Shown here: positions 1 to 6,035 of the stretch, one piece after another
Numbering within the stretch: the first letter of the stretch is position 1
Layout: each line of letters starts with the position of its first letter
NCBI GenBank assembly: GCA_902795625.1
Contig: CADBLW010000232.1
Span: 1-20,358 of the forward strand
Direction: 5' to 3'
DNA length: 20,358 bases
Source of the DNA: an uncultured Lachnospiraceae bacterium
GTDB taxonomy: Bacteria > Bacillota > Clostridia > Lachnospirales > Lachnospiraceae
The notes under the pieces: generated by a model
Database searches by the model: none
The model's input: the letters and a program-made list of their open reading frames with translations, nothing else
Told to the model about the DNA's origin: nothing
Translations under genes and position numbers: made by a program

Positions 1-19
1 CGGCAGAAAGGAGAACCCT

Positions 20-361
20 ATGCCCATGATGGGAATTCACGGTCGCCCCAAGACCGATGCCGGCGAACTGCGAAGCCGCCGCGTACCGATCGCCTGCGGT
101 GTATGGTTCACCAGCACCGGCAGGCTCATTCCCCTCTCTGTCAAATGGAAGGACGATGAGGGTTTTCTTCGCATGCTTACGGGGATCCGCGTTATCACCG
201 TGGAGGATAAGAACTACTGCGGCGTTCCGTCCACCGAGTACGAGTGCGAGGCGGAATACTGCGGGGCGCGGGTTCATTTTCATCTGCTCTACTACGCTGT
301 CCGGCGGGAATGGAAGCTGCTGTGGAACGATGCCGGTTCCGGTACGAAACAGGCCAATTGA
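20..361 (+). CDS. hypothetical protein, 113 aa
   Basis: I do not recognise this family. The ATG is preceded at good spacing by a strong ribosome binding site (AAAGGAGA, 7-14), which supports a real gene. The protein is soluble-looking, with no signal peptide or membrane segment. It is basic at the N-terminus (GRPKTDAGELRSRR) and has three Cys in the middle and C-terminal half (in KNYCGV, YECEAEYCGA) and several aromatic residues near the end (VHFHLLYYAVRREWKLLW). It stops just before a minus-strand terminator and converges on the zinc-ribbon gene. Its promoter and upstream partners lie outside the window. The DNA that follows (362-444) shows no gene. The reading frame is likely real; the function is unknown. 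Confidence 0.7.
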   Translation: MPMMGIHGRPKTDAGELRSRRVPIACGVWFTSTGRLIPLSVKWKDDEGFLRMLTGIRVITVEDKNYCGVPSTEYECEAEYCGARVHFHLLYYAVRREWKLLWNDAGSGTKQAN

Positions 362-444
362 CCGTTTCAGTTTCCGGCACAAAGCAAGCCAATTGAATGA
401 TCGACGTTTCCATAAGAGCTTCCGCATTTCCATGAACGTATCCA

Positions 445-474
445 CGAAAAAAGCCCCGCGCTGCCGCGAGGCTT
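445..474 (-). terminator. intrinsic terminator of the TetR/zinc-ribbon pair
   Basis: Read on the minus strand, a 10-bp stem (451-460 with 465-474, one G.U pair, GCAG loop) is followed directly by a run of six T. It lies about 30 bases beyond the stop of the zinc-ribbon gene. On the plus strand the hairpin lacks a T-run, so it probably does not serve the convergent gene at 20-361. Confidence 0.85.
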
Positions 475-505
475 CTCTGCCATAGACCTGTGATGTTTCT
501 CATAC

Positions 506-1081
506 TCAGCCGGAGTTCGTCATCTGCTGCTGCAGCATTTCTTTGTACTCCGCCATAACCTCCGGATGAGCATTCATATATGCGCTGGCCAGGAGGTACA
601 GCACGATCGCTGCCGCAATGAACATCAGAATGCCGTGTGCGATCTCCTTCTGTCCGTCCGACGCTCGGCTGCTCACCACGTTGACGATGGCCCATCCGAG
701 CAGGAACAGCCATCCGTAGACCGGGATCAGCAGCAGGATCATCAGCCCGAGGATTTTCCACCGGGAGATCGCCGGTTCTCCGCTGTACCCTGTGGATCCT
801 GCGGACTCCGCTCTTCCGGCTTCCGGATCTTCACGCAAGCTTCTGCGTCTCGCCCACTCCGGATACTCATCTTCGTCATCCGGCTCGTCTTCAGCGGCAT
901 TGATCCATGCCGCGATCTTTCCAAATCCGGTCTTTCTGCCCTGTTCCGCATCCGCTGCCCGTCTGTCCTCCGGATCGTCCCGTTCATCCCTGTCCGATTC
1001 CCGCAGGGAAGCGCCGCAATAGTAGCAGAAATTCGCACCCTCTACCGGATTCTTCCGTCCGCAAACTTTACACTCGTCCAT
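506..1081 (-). CDS. zinc-ribbon domain membrane protein, 191 aa
   Basis: The N-terminus is a short zinc ribbon with two CxxC knuckles (Cys4/Cys7 and Cys19/Cys22). A highly charged, probably disordered linker (about residues 27-100, rich in Asp, Glu and Arg) follows. Then come two hydrophobic segments (about 108-137 and 148-168) and a short polar tail. This layout is common in uncharacterised Firmicute 'zinc ribbon domain-containing' membrane proteins; the ribbon probably sits in the cytoplasm. An upstream in-frame GTG exists at 1096, but the ATG at 1081 is preferred: GAGAGGGG lies just before it, and family members start shortly before the first CxxC. It is 44 bases downstream of the TetR gene on the same strand and so probably co-transcribed. 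Function unknown. Confidence 0.85.
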   Translation of the reverse strand: MDECKVCGRKNPVEGANFCYYCGASLRESDRDERDDPEDRRAADAEQGRKTGFGKIAAWINAAEDEPDDEDEYPEWARRRSLREDPEAGRAESAGSTGYSGEPAISRWKILGLMILLLIPVYGWLFLLGWAIVNVVSSRASDGQKEIAHGILMFIAAAIVLYLLASAYMNAHPEVMAEYKEMLQQQMTNSG

Positions 1082-1125
1082 TGTCCCCTCTCTCACACTT
1101 CATTTCAGCGAAATTCGTGCCCGTA

Positions 1126-1812
1126 TCACTCGATCCCGTTCTGAAGGATGCGGATGATCAGGTTGTACGTTGCATCGCGGAATGCCGGCATCTGCTTCTC
1201 GATCTGCGTGCGGATCTTCTCCGCGTTCTTGCCGTCAATTCCGGTGGATGCCATGATGGTGTCCGCCAGCGTCATGATCTGCTGCTGCTCATCACCGAAG
1301 CCGTAACCGATCCTCTCACCGACGATGATGCTTCGCAGGATGTTGAAGTTCATGGCCGACTTCGCCATGAGCACGCCGTCCTCTTCCTTTTTGCCGTAGG
1401 ATTCCTTAAGCAGACGTCCGAGCTCCGGCTTCATCAGCTCCGCAACCTCGCGGATCCCGTCGGAATCCTCGTACGCATAATAGAATAACTCACAAAGCTT
1501 CTCATTGACATGGCAAATCTCATACTCCAGCAGGAAGAAATAGATCATCTGCATCATCGGAGCATCTTCGGGAGTCATCAGCTTCGCCGCTTCCTTATAG
1601 TTCATGCGGACCAGCTTGCCGATCAGGATCCGAAGGATCTCCGGCTTACCCGTAAAATTGCTGTAGAACTTGCCTGTCGTGCATCCCGCCTCCTCCGAGA
1701 GGGACTTCATCGTAACATTGGAATAACCATCGCGAAGGAACACCTCCGCGCAGATTGAGATCAACGAATCCTTTACGGCCTGTTCCTCTTCCGGGGTTCT
1801 TGCAATTGCCAT
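1126..1812 (-). CDS. TetR/AcrR-family transcriptional regulator, 228 aa
   Basis: The N-terminal 60 residues form a typical TetR DNA-binding domain: a first helix with AEVFLRDGYSNVTM, then the helix-turn-helix (SLSEEAGCTTGKFYSNF, about residues 36-52) and the usual KPEIL continuation. The rest (about 65-228) is the variable helical ligand and dimerisation domain, so the inducer cannot be read from sequence. The frame extends upstream to 1884, but the ATG at 1812 has an excellent AAGGAGGT site and begins where TetR proteins normally do. It is followed by the zinc-ribbon membrane protein gene. No efflux pump or enzyme is adjacent, so it may control itself and that partner, or a distant locus. 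Confidence 0.92.
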   Translation of the reverse strand: MAIARTPEEEQAVKDSLISICAEVFLRDGYSNVTMKSLSEEAGCTTGKFYSNFTGKPEILRILIGKLVRMNYKEAAKLMTPEDAPMMQMIYFFLLEYEICHVNEKLCELFYYAYEDSDGIREVAELMKPELGRLLKESYGKKEEDGVLMAKSAMNFNILRSIIVGERIGYGFGDEQQQIMTLADTIMASTGIDGKNAEKIRTQIEKQMPAFRDATYNLIIRILQNGIE

Positions 1813-1906
1813 AAAAGTTACCTCCTTACATATCTGTTTCGCGCAGTCCACGGGTGACACCGCGTAACGGCATCCCCATAGCATATTGAATTATATCTGT
1901 GCCTTC

Positions 1907-1935
1907 ATAGTAACTTTACCGTTATCGAATGTCAA
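1907..1935 (-). promoter_or_regulatory. promoter of the TetR gene
   Basis: On the minus strand, TTGACA (1930-1935) and TACTAT (1907-1912) are separated by exactly 17 bases, a near-consensus housekeeping sigma promoter about 95 bases before the TetR start. The spacer contains TAAC-N6-GTTA, a possible half-site pair for autoregulation; this last point is inference. Confidence 0.75.
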
Positions 1936-2000
1936 TCAGTTTACAGACTTTTAACAGTTTCTCCCCGATTATTTCGCAAACATCCCGTAATTCGTTCCGG

Positions 2001-2033
2001 AAAATGACGGAATATTTTACGAAACGTCATTTT
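2001..2033. terminator. hairpin with flanking T-runs, possible second terminator
   Basis: AAAATGACG (2001-2009) pairs perfectly with CGTCATTTT (2025-2033) across a 15-base loop, and T-rich sequence follows on either strand. It lies 40 bases past the PurF-like terminator and upstream of the TetR promoter. It may be a back-up terminator, or a protein-binding inverted repeat. Confidence 0.45.
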
Positions 2034-2073
2034 TCGCTTTTCCATGGCAGCGTGACGCAGTGTCCTATGCACG

Positions 2074-2103
2074 AAAAATCAGCGCCCGAAGTCAGGCGCT
2101 GAT
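2074..2103 (-). terminator. intrinsic terminator of the PurF-like gene
   Basis: ATCAGCGCC (2078-2086) and GGCGCTGAT (2095-2103) form a perfect 9-bp stem with an 8-base loop. Read on the minus strand the stem runs into TTTTT. It starts 25 bases beyond the stop codon. Confidence 0.9.
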
Positions 2104-2128
2104 CTTAGTAACTCAATATGATATTCGA

Positions 2129-3553
2129 TTACTCCAGGCCGTCCGCCGAGTCATCACCGTTCCAGCAGTAGGTACACAGATTTTCCGCGGGAATGCCGAT
2201 GGAGGCGAGCATGTCGTCAAGGCGGTGATACCGCAGGGACGTGAACTTCAGCCTCTTGCAGATCGCATCCAGCATCTTCGCGTAGCGCTCCGAATCGGGA
2301 TCCGCATACTCCGCAAGGATCTCCGGAGCAACATCCTCGGTGCCCTCGATCTCCGCGATGCAGCGGCGGGTGATCAGTTCCATCTCACTCTTCGAGCGCG
2401 AAAAATTCAGGTATTTGCAGCCGTACAGAAGCGGCGGGCAAGCCGGGCGGACGTGAACCTCCTTCGCGCCGCTCTCGAACAGGAACTCTGCCGTCTCGCG
2501 AAGCTGCGTGCCGCGCACGATCGAGTCGTCGATGATCAAAAGGCTCTTGTCCTTCACAAGCGACGGAACGGCGATCAGCTTCATCTTCGCGATCAGGTCG
2601 CGCTTCTCCTGCATCGTCGGCATGAACGAGCGGGGCCAGGTAGGCGTGTATTTGATCAGCGGACGCGTGAACGGAATGCCGGCCGCGTTCGCGTAACCAA
2701 TGGCATGCGCCGTGCCGGAATCCGGAACGCCGGCGACAACATCGGGCTTGACGTGATCGCGCTTCGCGAGCATCTCACCGCAGTGGTAGCGGGCTTCCTC
2801 CACGCTGACGCCCTCGTAGGACGAGGACGGATATCCGTAATAGATCCAGAGGAACGTGCATATCTTCATCTTCTTGCCGGGAGCAACAAGCGTGTGCATG
2901 CCGTTCGCGTCGAACACCACGATCTCACCGGGGCCGAGCTCATGCTCCGGCTGGTAGCCGAGGTTGGCGAAGGAGAAACTCTCCAGCGCCGCGCAATAAG
3001 CGCCGTCCTTCTTGCCGATTACGATCGGCGTGCGGCCCATGCGGTCTCTTGCCGCATAGATGCCCTTGTCCGTCAGCACAAGCATCGAGAGGGAACCGTC
3101 GATAATCTCCTGCGCATAGCGGATGCCCTCGATCAGGTTGGGCTTCTGGTTGATCAGCGCCGCGACAAGCTCCGTGGAGTTGATCTCACCGTTGCTCATG
3201 ATAAAGAAGTGGGAATTATTCTTGAGGATCGCGTCAACGATCTCATCCTTGTTGTTGATCTTGCCGACTGTCGTGACGGCAAACTTTCCGTGGTGCGAAC
3301 GCACCAGGATCGGCTGGGGCTCAAAATCGGAGATACATCCGATCCCCATGTGACCGTGCATCTCATGAGCTTCCTTCTCAAACTTGGTCCGGAACGGCGA
3401 ATTCTCGATCTTGTGGATCGACTTCTCAAAGCCGTCGTCTCCGTACACTGCGAGGCCCGCTCTGCGCGTGCCGAGGTGTGAATGGTAATCCACTCCGAAG
3501 AACAGATCGAATATGCAGTCTTCCTTTGTGGCAACACCGAAAAATCCACCCAT
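2129..3553 (-). CDS. PurF-like amidophosphoribosyltransferase lacking the catalytic N-terminal Cys, 474 aa
   Basis: Classical PurF transfers glutamine-derived ammonia to PRPP, the first step of purine synthesis. This protein has the two-domain layout: an Ntn-type glutaminase domain (about 1-225, with RRAGLAVYG and RTPIVIGKKDGAY) and a phosphoribosyltransferase domain whose PRPP loop is clear (LLIIDDSIVRGTQ, 338-350). Four Cys at 232, 379, 460 and 463 (last two in CTYC) fall where iron-sulphur PurF proteins bind their cluster. The N-terminus reads MGGFFGVA where PurF has the processed nucleophile Cys (CGVFG), so glutamine hydrolysis by the usual mechanism looks impossible. I recall a widespread 'GGFFG' clade in Clostridia and Bacteroides annotated as amidophosphoribosyltransferase. 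The frame extends to 3724, but the ATG at 3553 has GGGAGG upstream and matches that clade. It is a single-gene unit with its own promoter and terminator. Confidence 0.88.
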   Translation of the reverse strand: MGGFFGVATKEDCIFDLFFGVDYHSHLGTRRAGLAVYGDDGFEKSIHKIENSPFRTKFEKEAHEMHGHMGIGCISDFEPQPILVRSHHGKFAVTTVGKINNKDEIVDAILKNNSHFFIMSNGEINSTELVAALINQKPNLIEGIRYAQEIIDGSLSMLVLTDKGIYAARDRMGRTPIVIGKKDGAYCAALESFSFANLGYQPEHELGPGEIVVFDANGMHTLVAPGKKMKICTFLWIYYGYPSSSYEGVSVEEARYHCGEMLAKRDHVKPDVVAGVPDSGTAHAIGYANAAGIPFTRPLIKYTPTWPRSFMPTMQEKRDLIAKMKLIAVPSLVKDKSLLIIDDSIVRGTQLRETAEFLFESGAKEVHVRPACPPLLYGCKYLNFSRSKSEMELITRRCIAEIEGTEDVAPEILAEYADPDSERYAKMLDAICKRLKFTSLRYHRLDDMLASIGIPAENLCTYCWNGDDSADGLE

Positions 3554-3630
3554 GGTATCAGTCCTCCCGTGATCCGCCGTGAAATTCAGGATCATTTGCG
3601 CGGCGGCGTATGCTCTTTTTTGACGTTCAC

Positions 3631-3659
3631 ATTTTACTCTTTCAATATATCCCTTGCAA
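3631..3659 (-). promoter_or_regulatory. promoter of the PurF-like gene
   Basis: On the minus strand, TTGCAA (3654-3659) and TAAAAT (3631-3636) are 17 bases apart. Transcription would start near 3624, giving a leader of about 70 bases. Confidence 0.65.
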
Positions 3660-3827
3660 GGGAAAATGACTGTTTTATACTTATTCGAACTATTAGCTGT
3701 ACTTATGATTTGTATAATATGCACGAAACCGGCGGAAAAGTGCCGCTGACTTTCTCAATCGCTGTTCTCTTCTTTTTGCCCGATACACTTGTAATTATCG
3801 TTTAACTATGATAGTTTGTAGAAAATT

Positions 3828-3900
3828 TGCCCTTACGGCAGGCAGTTCAGGGAAACACCGATCACATCGGCTTTCCCCGGAAAACCGAAGAACACTTCGG
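3828..3900 (+). promoter_or_regulatory. structured 5' leader of the EIIC gene
   Basis: Three hairpins stand in a row before the ribosome binding site. A small one is TGCC/GGCA (3828-3831 with 3837-3840). The second is a nested stem: GGGAAA (3850-3855) pairs with TTTCCC (3872-3877), enclosing CCGAT-CAC-ATCGG (3858-3870). The third is CCGAAG-AACA-CTTCGG (3885-3900). None is followed by a T-run, so control of translation or RNA stability is more likely than simple termination. No known riboswitch class was recognised. Confidence 0.5.
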
Positions 3901-3920
3901 CGTTTGTAAAGGAGGTCACC

Positions 3921-4985
3921 ATGAAAGCTTTCTTAAAACGCAAGAACATTTCCATTTCGTGGAAGAGTTACGGTATCGACGCCATGAGCGCCATGGCACA
4001 GGGTCTGTTCGCGTCCCTGCTGATCGGAACGATCGTCAAGACGCTCGGTGAGCAGGCAGGCAATGCGGCCGCCAACATCGGCTGGCTGAAGCAGATCTGC
4101 GACTGGCTGGTCGAGATCGGCGCATTTGCCTCGAGTGTCGCTGGGCCGGCGATGGCAATCTCCATCGCGGTCGCCTTGAAGGCACCGGCGTTGGTTGTAT
4201 TTTCCGCTGCAGCGGTCGGACAGGCCGCCAACAGTAAGGGCGGAGCAGGCGGCCCGCTCGCGGTACTCCTCATCGCCATCATCGCCGTGGAATTCGGCAA
4301 GGCGGTTTCCAAGGAGACCAAGATCGATATTCTTGTCACACCGTTCGTCACTGTCGTGATCGGCGGACTCCTGTCCATCTGGACAGCGCCGTACATCGGC
4401 AAGGCAGCTTCCAAGGTCGGCGACCTCACCATGTGGGCAACCGAGCAGCAGCCGCTCATCATGGGCATCATTGTTTCTGTGGTCATCGGAATGGCACTCA
4501 CGCTCCCGATTTCCAGCGCCGCGATCTGCGCCGCGCTCGGACTTGTGGGACTCGCAGGCGGCGCTGCCGTGGCAGGCTGCTGCGCGCAGATGGTCGGATT
4601 TGCCGTTCTCAGTTATAAGGAAAATAAGATCGGCGGACTCGTATCCCAGGGCATCGGCACCAGCATGCTGCAGATGGGCAACATCGCGAAGAAACCGATC
4701 ATATGGCTGCCTCCGATCATCGCATCGGCATTCACCGGCCCCGTCGCTACCTGCATCTTCAAGCTGCGGATGGACGGCCCCGCAATCTCGTCCGGCATGG
4801 GCACCTGCGGTTTCGTCGGCCAGATCGGCGTGATCACCGGCTGGGGCGGCAACGCAGGCTGGTTTGACTGGCTCGGACTGATCCTGATCAGCTTTGTATT
4901 GCCCGCAATTCTGTGCTTCGTTCTCGGAAAGATTTTCCGCAAGGCAGGGATCATCAAGGACGGCGACCTGAAGCTGGAGAACTGA
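3921..4985 (+). CDS. PTS transporter EIIC-type membrane protein (PTS_EIIC_2-like), 354 aa
   Basis: A polytopic membrane protein with about eight to ten hydrophobic segments rich in Gly, Ala and Ile. It resembles the stand-alone PTS_EIIC_2 family, whose members have a conserved start (SYGIDAMSAMAQGLFASLLIGTI-type) and Gly-rich loops such as GGAGGPLAV (about 107-115), LPISSAAI (195-202) and SGMGTCGFVGQIG (291-303). EIIC proteins form the sugar channel of phosphotransferase systems, but no EIIA or EIIB gene lies nearby and no phosphorylation domain is fused to it. The real substrate and energy source are therefore unknown. The start follows a perfect AAAGGAGGT (3908-3916) and a hairpin-rich leader. 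It is probably monocistronic, because the rhomboid gene has its own promoter 38 bases after this stop. Confidence 0.85.
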   Translation: MKAFLKRKNISISWKSYGIDAMSAMAQGLFASLLIGTIVKTLGEQAGNAAANIGWLKQICDWLVEIGAFASSVAGPAMAISIAVALKAPALVVFSAAAVGQAANSKGGAGGPLAVLLIAIIAVEFGKAVSKETKIDILVTPFVTVVIGGLLSIWTAPYIGKAASKVGDLTMWATEQQPLIMGIIVSVVIGMALTLPISSAAICAALGLVGLAGGAAVAGCCAQMVGFAVLSYKENKIGGLVSQGIGTSMLQMGNIAKKPIIWLPPIIASAFTGPVATCIFKLRMDGPAISSGMGTCGFVGQIGVITGWGGNAGWFDWLGLILISFVLPAILCFVLGKIFRKAGIIKDGDLKLEN

Positions 4986-5022
4986 TCTCTCATTCGCCGG
5001 AACGGCGGACGGATTTCCCGTC

Positions 5023-5051
5023 TTGTATCTGACAGGAAAGTTTTGTATAAT
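5023..5051 (+). promoter_or_regulatory. promoter of the rhomboid gene
   Basis: TTGTAT (5023-5028) and TATAAT (5046-5051) are separated by 17 bases. Transcription should begin near 5058, only a few bases before a strong hairpin. Confidence 0.75.
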
Positions 5052-5064
5052 AGACACAGCGGAC

Positions 5065-5096
5065 CGAGGTGTGACCGGATTTCCGGCCACACCTCG
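5065..5096 (+). promoter_or_regulatory. 5'-terminal hairpin in the rhomboid mRNA leader
   Basis: CGAGGTGTG (5065-5073) pairs perfectly with CACACCTCG (5088-5096). An inner CCGG/CCGG extends the stem after one mismatch. The sequence after the stem (TACTTTATAAAG) is a poor terminator tail. The ribosome binding site AAGGGGAGG begins 10 bases later, so the hairpin sits near the expected mRNA 5' end and may protect the message. Confidence 0.6.
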
Positions 5097-5123
5097 TACT
5101 TTATAAAGGGGAGGAATCGTTCC

Positions 5124-5735
5124 ATGAAGTTTCTCAGACGTTTTCACTACAACGCGCCGGTCACGCTGACGTTTGCGCTGATCTGCCTCGCGGCACTCGG
5201 CCTCGGCAAGCTCACGAACGGGCGCAGCACATACTATCTGTTTGAGACCTATCGCGCGCCGCTCACGGATCCGTTAATGTATATCCGTCTCTTCGGCCAC
5301 GCCATCGGTCACGCGAACTGGGAGCACTATCTCGGCAACATGCTCTACATCCTCATGCTCGGACCGATCCTTGAGGAGAAATACGGCAGCAAGCTCATCC
5401 TCGAGATGATGGTGCTGACCGCCGTGGTCACCGGCATCATTTTCAACATCGCATTCCCGAACAGCGCACTGCTCGGTGCGAGCGGCATCGTGTTCATGTT
5501 CATCATTCTCGCGTCGATCACAAACTCGGAGAAGGGGCGCATCCCGATCACCTTCATCCTGATCTGCATCCTCTACCTCGGCAACGAGTTTATGAACGCG
5601 TTCCGCAACGACAATATCTCGCAGCTCGCCCACATCGTAGGCGGCGCCTGCGGCGGCTTCTTCGGGCTGTTTATCGCCCACACCGGCGGTGTCAAGACGG
5701 AGGAGAAAAACTTCGGCACGCCGCCGGAGTATTAA
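5124..5735 (+). CDS. rhomboid-family intramembrane serine protease, 203 aa
   Basis: The protein has about six membrane segments and the rhomboid signature residues in order: a HANWEHYLGNM region with Asn72 between the first segments, the catalytic serine in GASG (Ser120), and the catalytic histidine in AHIVGGACGG (His170). Rhomboids cleave other membrane proteins within the bilayer; the substrate here cannot be read from sequence. At about 200 residues it is a minimal rhomboid core with a short polar tail. The frame opens upstream at 5043, but that would run through the promoter's transcribed leader hairpin. The ATG at 5124 has AAGGGGAGG at good spacing and begins with a typical basic MKFLRRFHY stretch. 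It has its own promoter and terminator. Confidence 0.88.
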   Translation: MKFLRRFHYNAPVTLTFALICLAALGLGKLTNGRSTYYLFETYRAPLTDPLMYIRLFGHAIGHANWEHYLGNMLYILMLGPILEEKYGSKLILEMMVLTAVVTGIIFNIAFPNSALLGASGIVFMFIILASITNSEKGRIPITFILICILYLGNEFMNAFRNDNISQLAHIVGGACGGFFGLFIAHTGGVKTEEKNFGTPPEY

Positions 5736-5783
5736 GCGGATCCGCAAGTAACCACGAATACCATAATATCCCATTGCAGTTAG

Positions 5784-5814
5784 GCCCGTCGGCTCCCCTG
5801 AGTCGGCGGGCTTT
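5784..5814 (+). terminator. intrinsic terminator after the rhomboid gene
   Basis: A 12-bp stem (5784-5795 with 5800-5811, two G.U pairs) with the tetraloop CCCT is followed by a T-rich but interrupted tail (TTTCATTCATTTG). It lies 48 bases past the stop codon. Confidence 0.8.
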
Positions 5815-5825
5815 CATTCATTTGT

Positions 5826-5983
5826 GATCATTTTCGTTTCATTGCGATCATCTCCGATCGTTCCCGGGTTTCCAATCATCTCCGTTCAATTCTCCCTATC
5901 TCCGATCTCTTCTGATCGTTCACGATAATTTGCAATTATTTGCTGTTATATGCAATCGTTTCCGTCATTATCGGACTTTTTGA
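5826..5983. repeat. degenerate tandem array of 10-bp units
   Basis: About 16 units of approximate consensus GATCATTTCC follow one another. Units begin at 5826, 5836, 5846, 5856 and 5866, then, after a 2-base phase slip, at 5874 and every 10 bases to 5974. GATC itself occurs five times in phase (5826, 5846, 5856, 5904, 5914), and related AATC, GATA or GTTC fill other units. The unit length is not a multiple of three and no frame is conserved, so this is not coding. T-tracts recur once per helical turn, which could bend the DNA upstream of the promoter. Confidence 0.6.
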
Positions 5984-6007
5984 CAATTCTGGCCTATTGG
6001 GCTGGTT

Positions 6008-6035
6008 TTGAAAAGCCTTTGATACATGATATAAT
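6008..6035 (+). promoter_or_regulatory. promoter of the three-gene TPR operon
   Basis: TTGAAA (6008-6013) and TATAAT (6030-6035) are 16 bases apart. The predicted start near 6042 gives a leader of about 115 bases. A TTGACA at 5980-5985 has no matching -10 and is not used in this call. Confidence 0.75.

Larger units (their letters stand above)
1813..2128. other. intergenic region between the TetR and PurF-like genes
   Basis: This 316-base stretch holds no credible gene. From left to right on the plus strand it has the TetR ribosome binding site, a 9-base palindrome GGTGACACC (1853-1861) in the TetR leader, the TetR promoter, a 9-bp inverted repeat flanked by T-runs (2001-2033), and the terminator of the PurF-like gene (2074-2103). 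Confidence 0.7.
3554..3920. other. divergent intergenic region between the PurF-like gene and the EIIC gene
   Basis: These 367 bases contain no credible gene and are AT-rich in the centre. They hold the PurF-like promoter (3631-3659), a PurR-box-like TTCGAAC (3685-3691), an isolated TATAAT on the plus strand (3713-3718) without a clear -35, a perfect palindrome AACTAT-G-ATAGTT (3804-3816), and a hairpin-rich leader before the EIIC start. Confidence 0.7.

Noticed and set aside
2060..3481. 473-residue plus-strand open frame opposite the PurF-like gene
   Set aside because: It is an antisense shadow of a gene with clear family motifs. Its product is rich in Arg, Leu, Val and His without any recognisable domain, and it has no ribosome binding site.
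3713..3718. TATAAT as the EIIC promoter
   Set aside because: No acceptable -35 lies 16-18 bases upstream and no extended -10 is present, so it is only mentioned in the intergenic description.
5065..5096. The hairpin as the terminator of the EIIC gene
   Set aside because: It lies downstream of the rhomboid promoter and lacks a T-run, so it belongs to the rhomboid leader; no clear terminator for the EIIC gene was seen.
3933..5147. 404-residue minus-strand open frame opposite the EIIC gene
   Set aside because: Antisense shadow. The product is Asp/Arg/His/Cys-rich with no domain, and it runs across the rhomboid promoter and leader.
5826..5983. CRISPR array or plasmid-type origin iterons
   Set aside because: Units are 10 bp with no spacers, and there is no adjacent cas or replication initiator gene.
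5980..5985. TTGACA as the -35 of the TPR operon
   Set aside because: No -10-like sequence occurs 16-18 bases downstream. The TTGAAA-16-TATAAT pair at 6008-6035 fits better.
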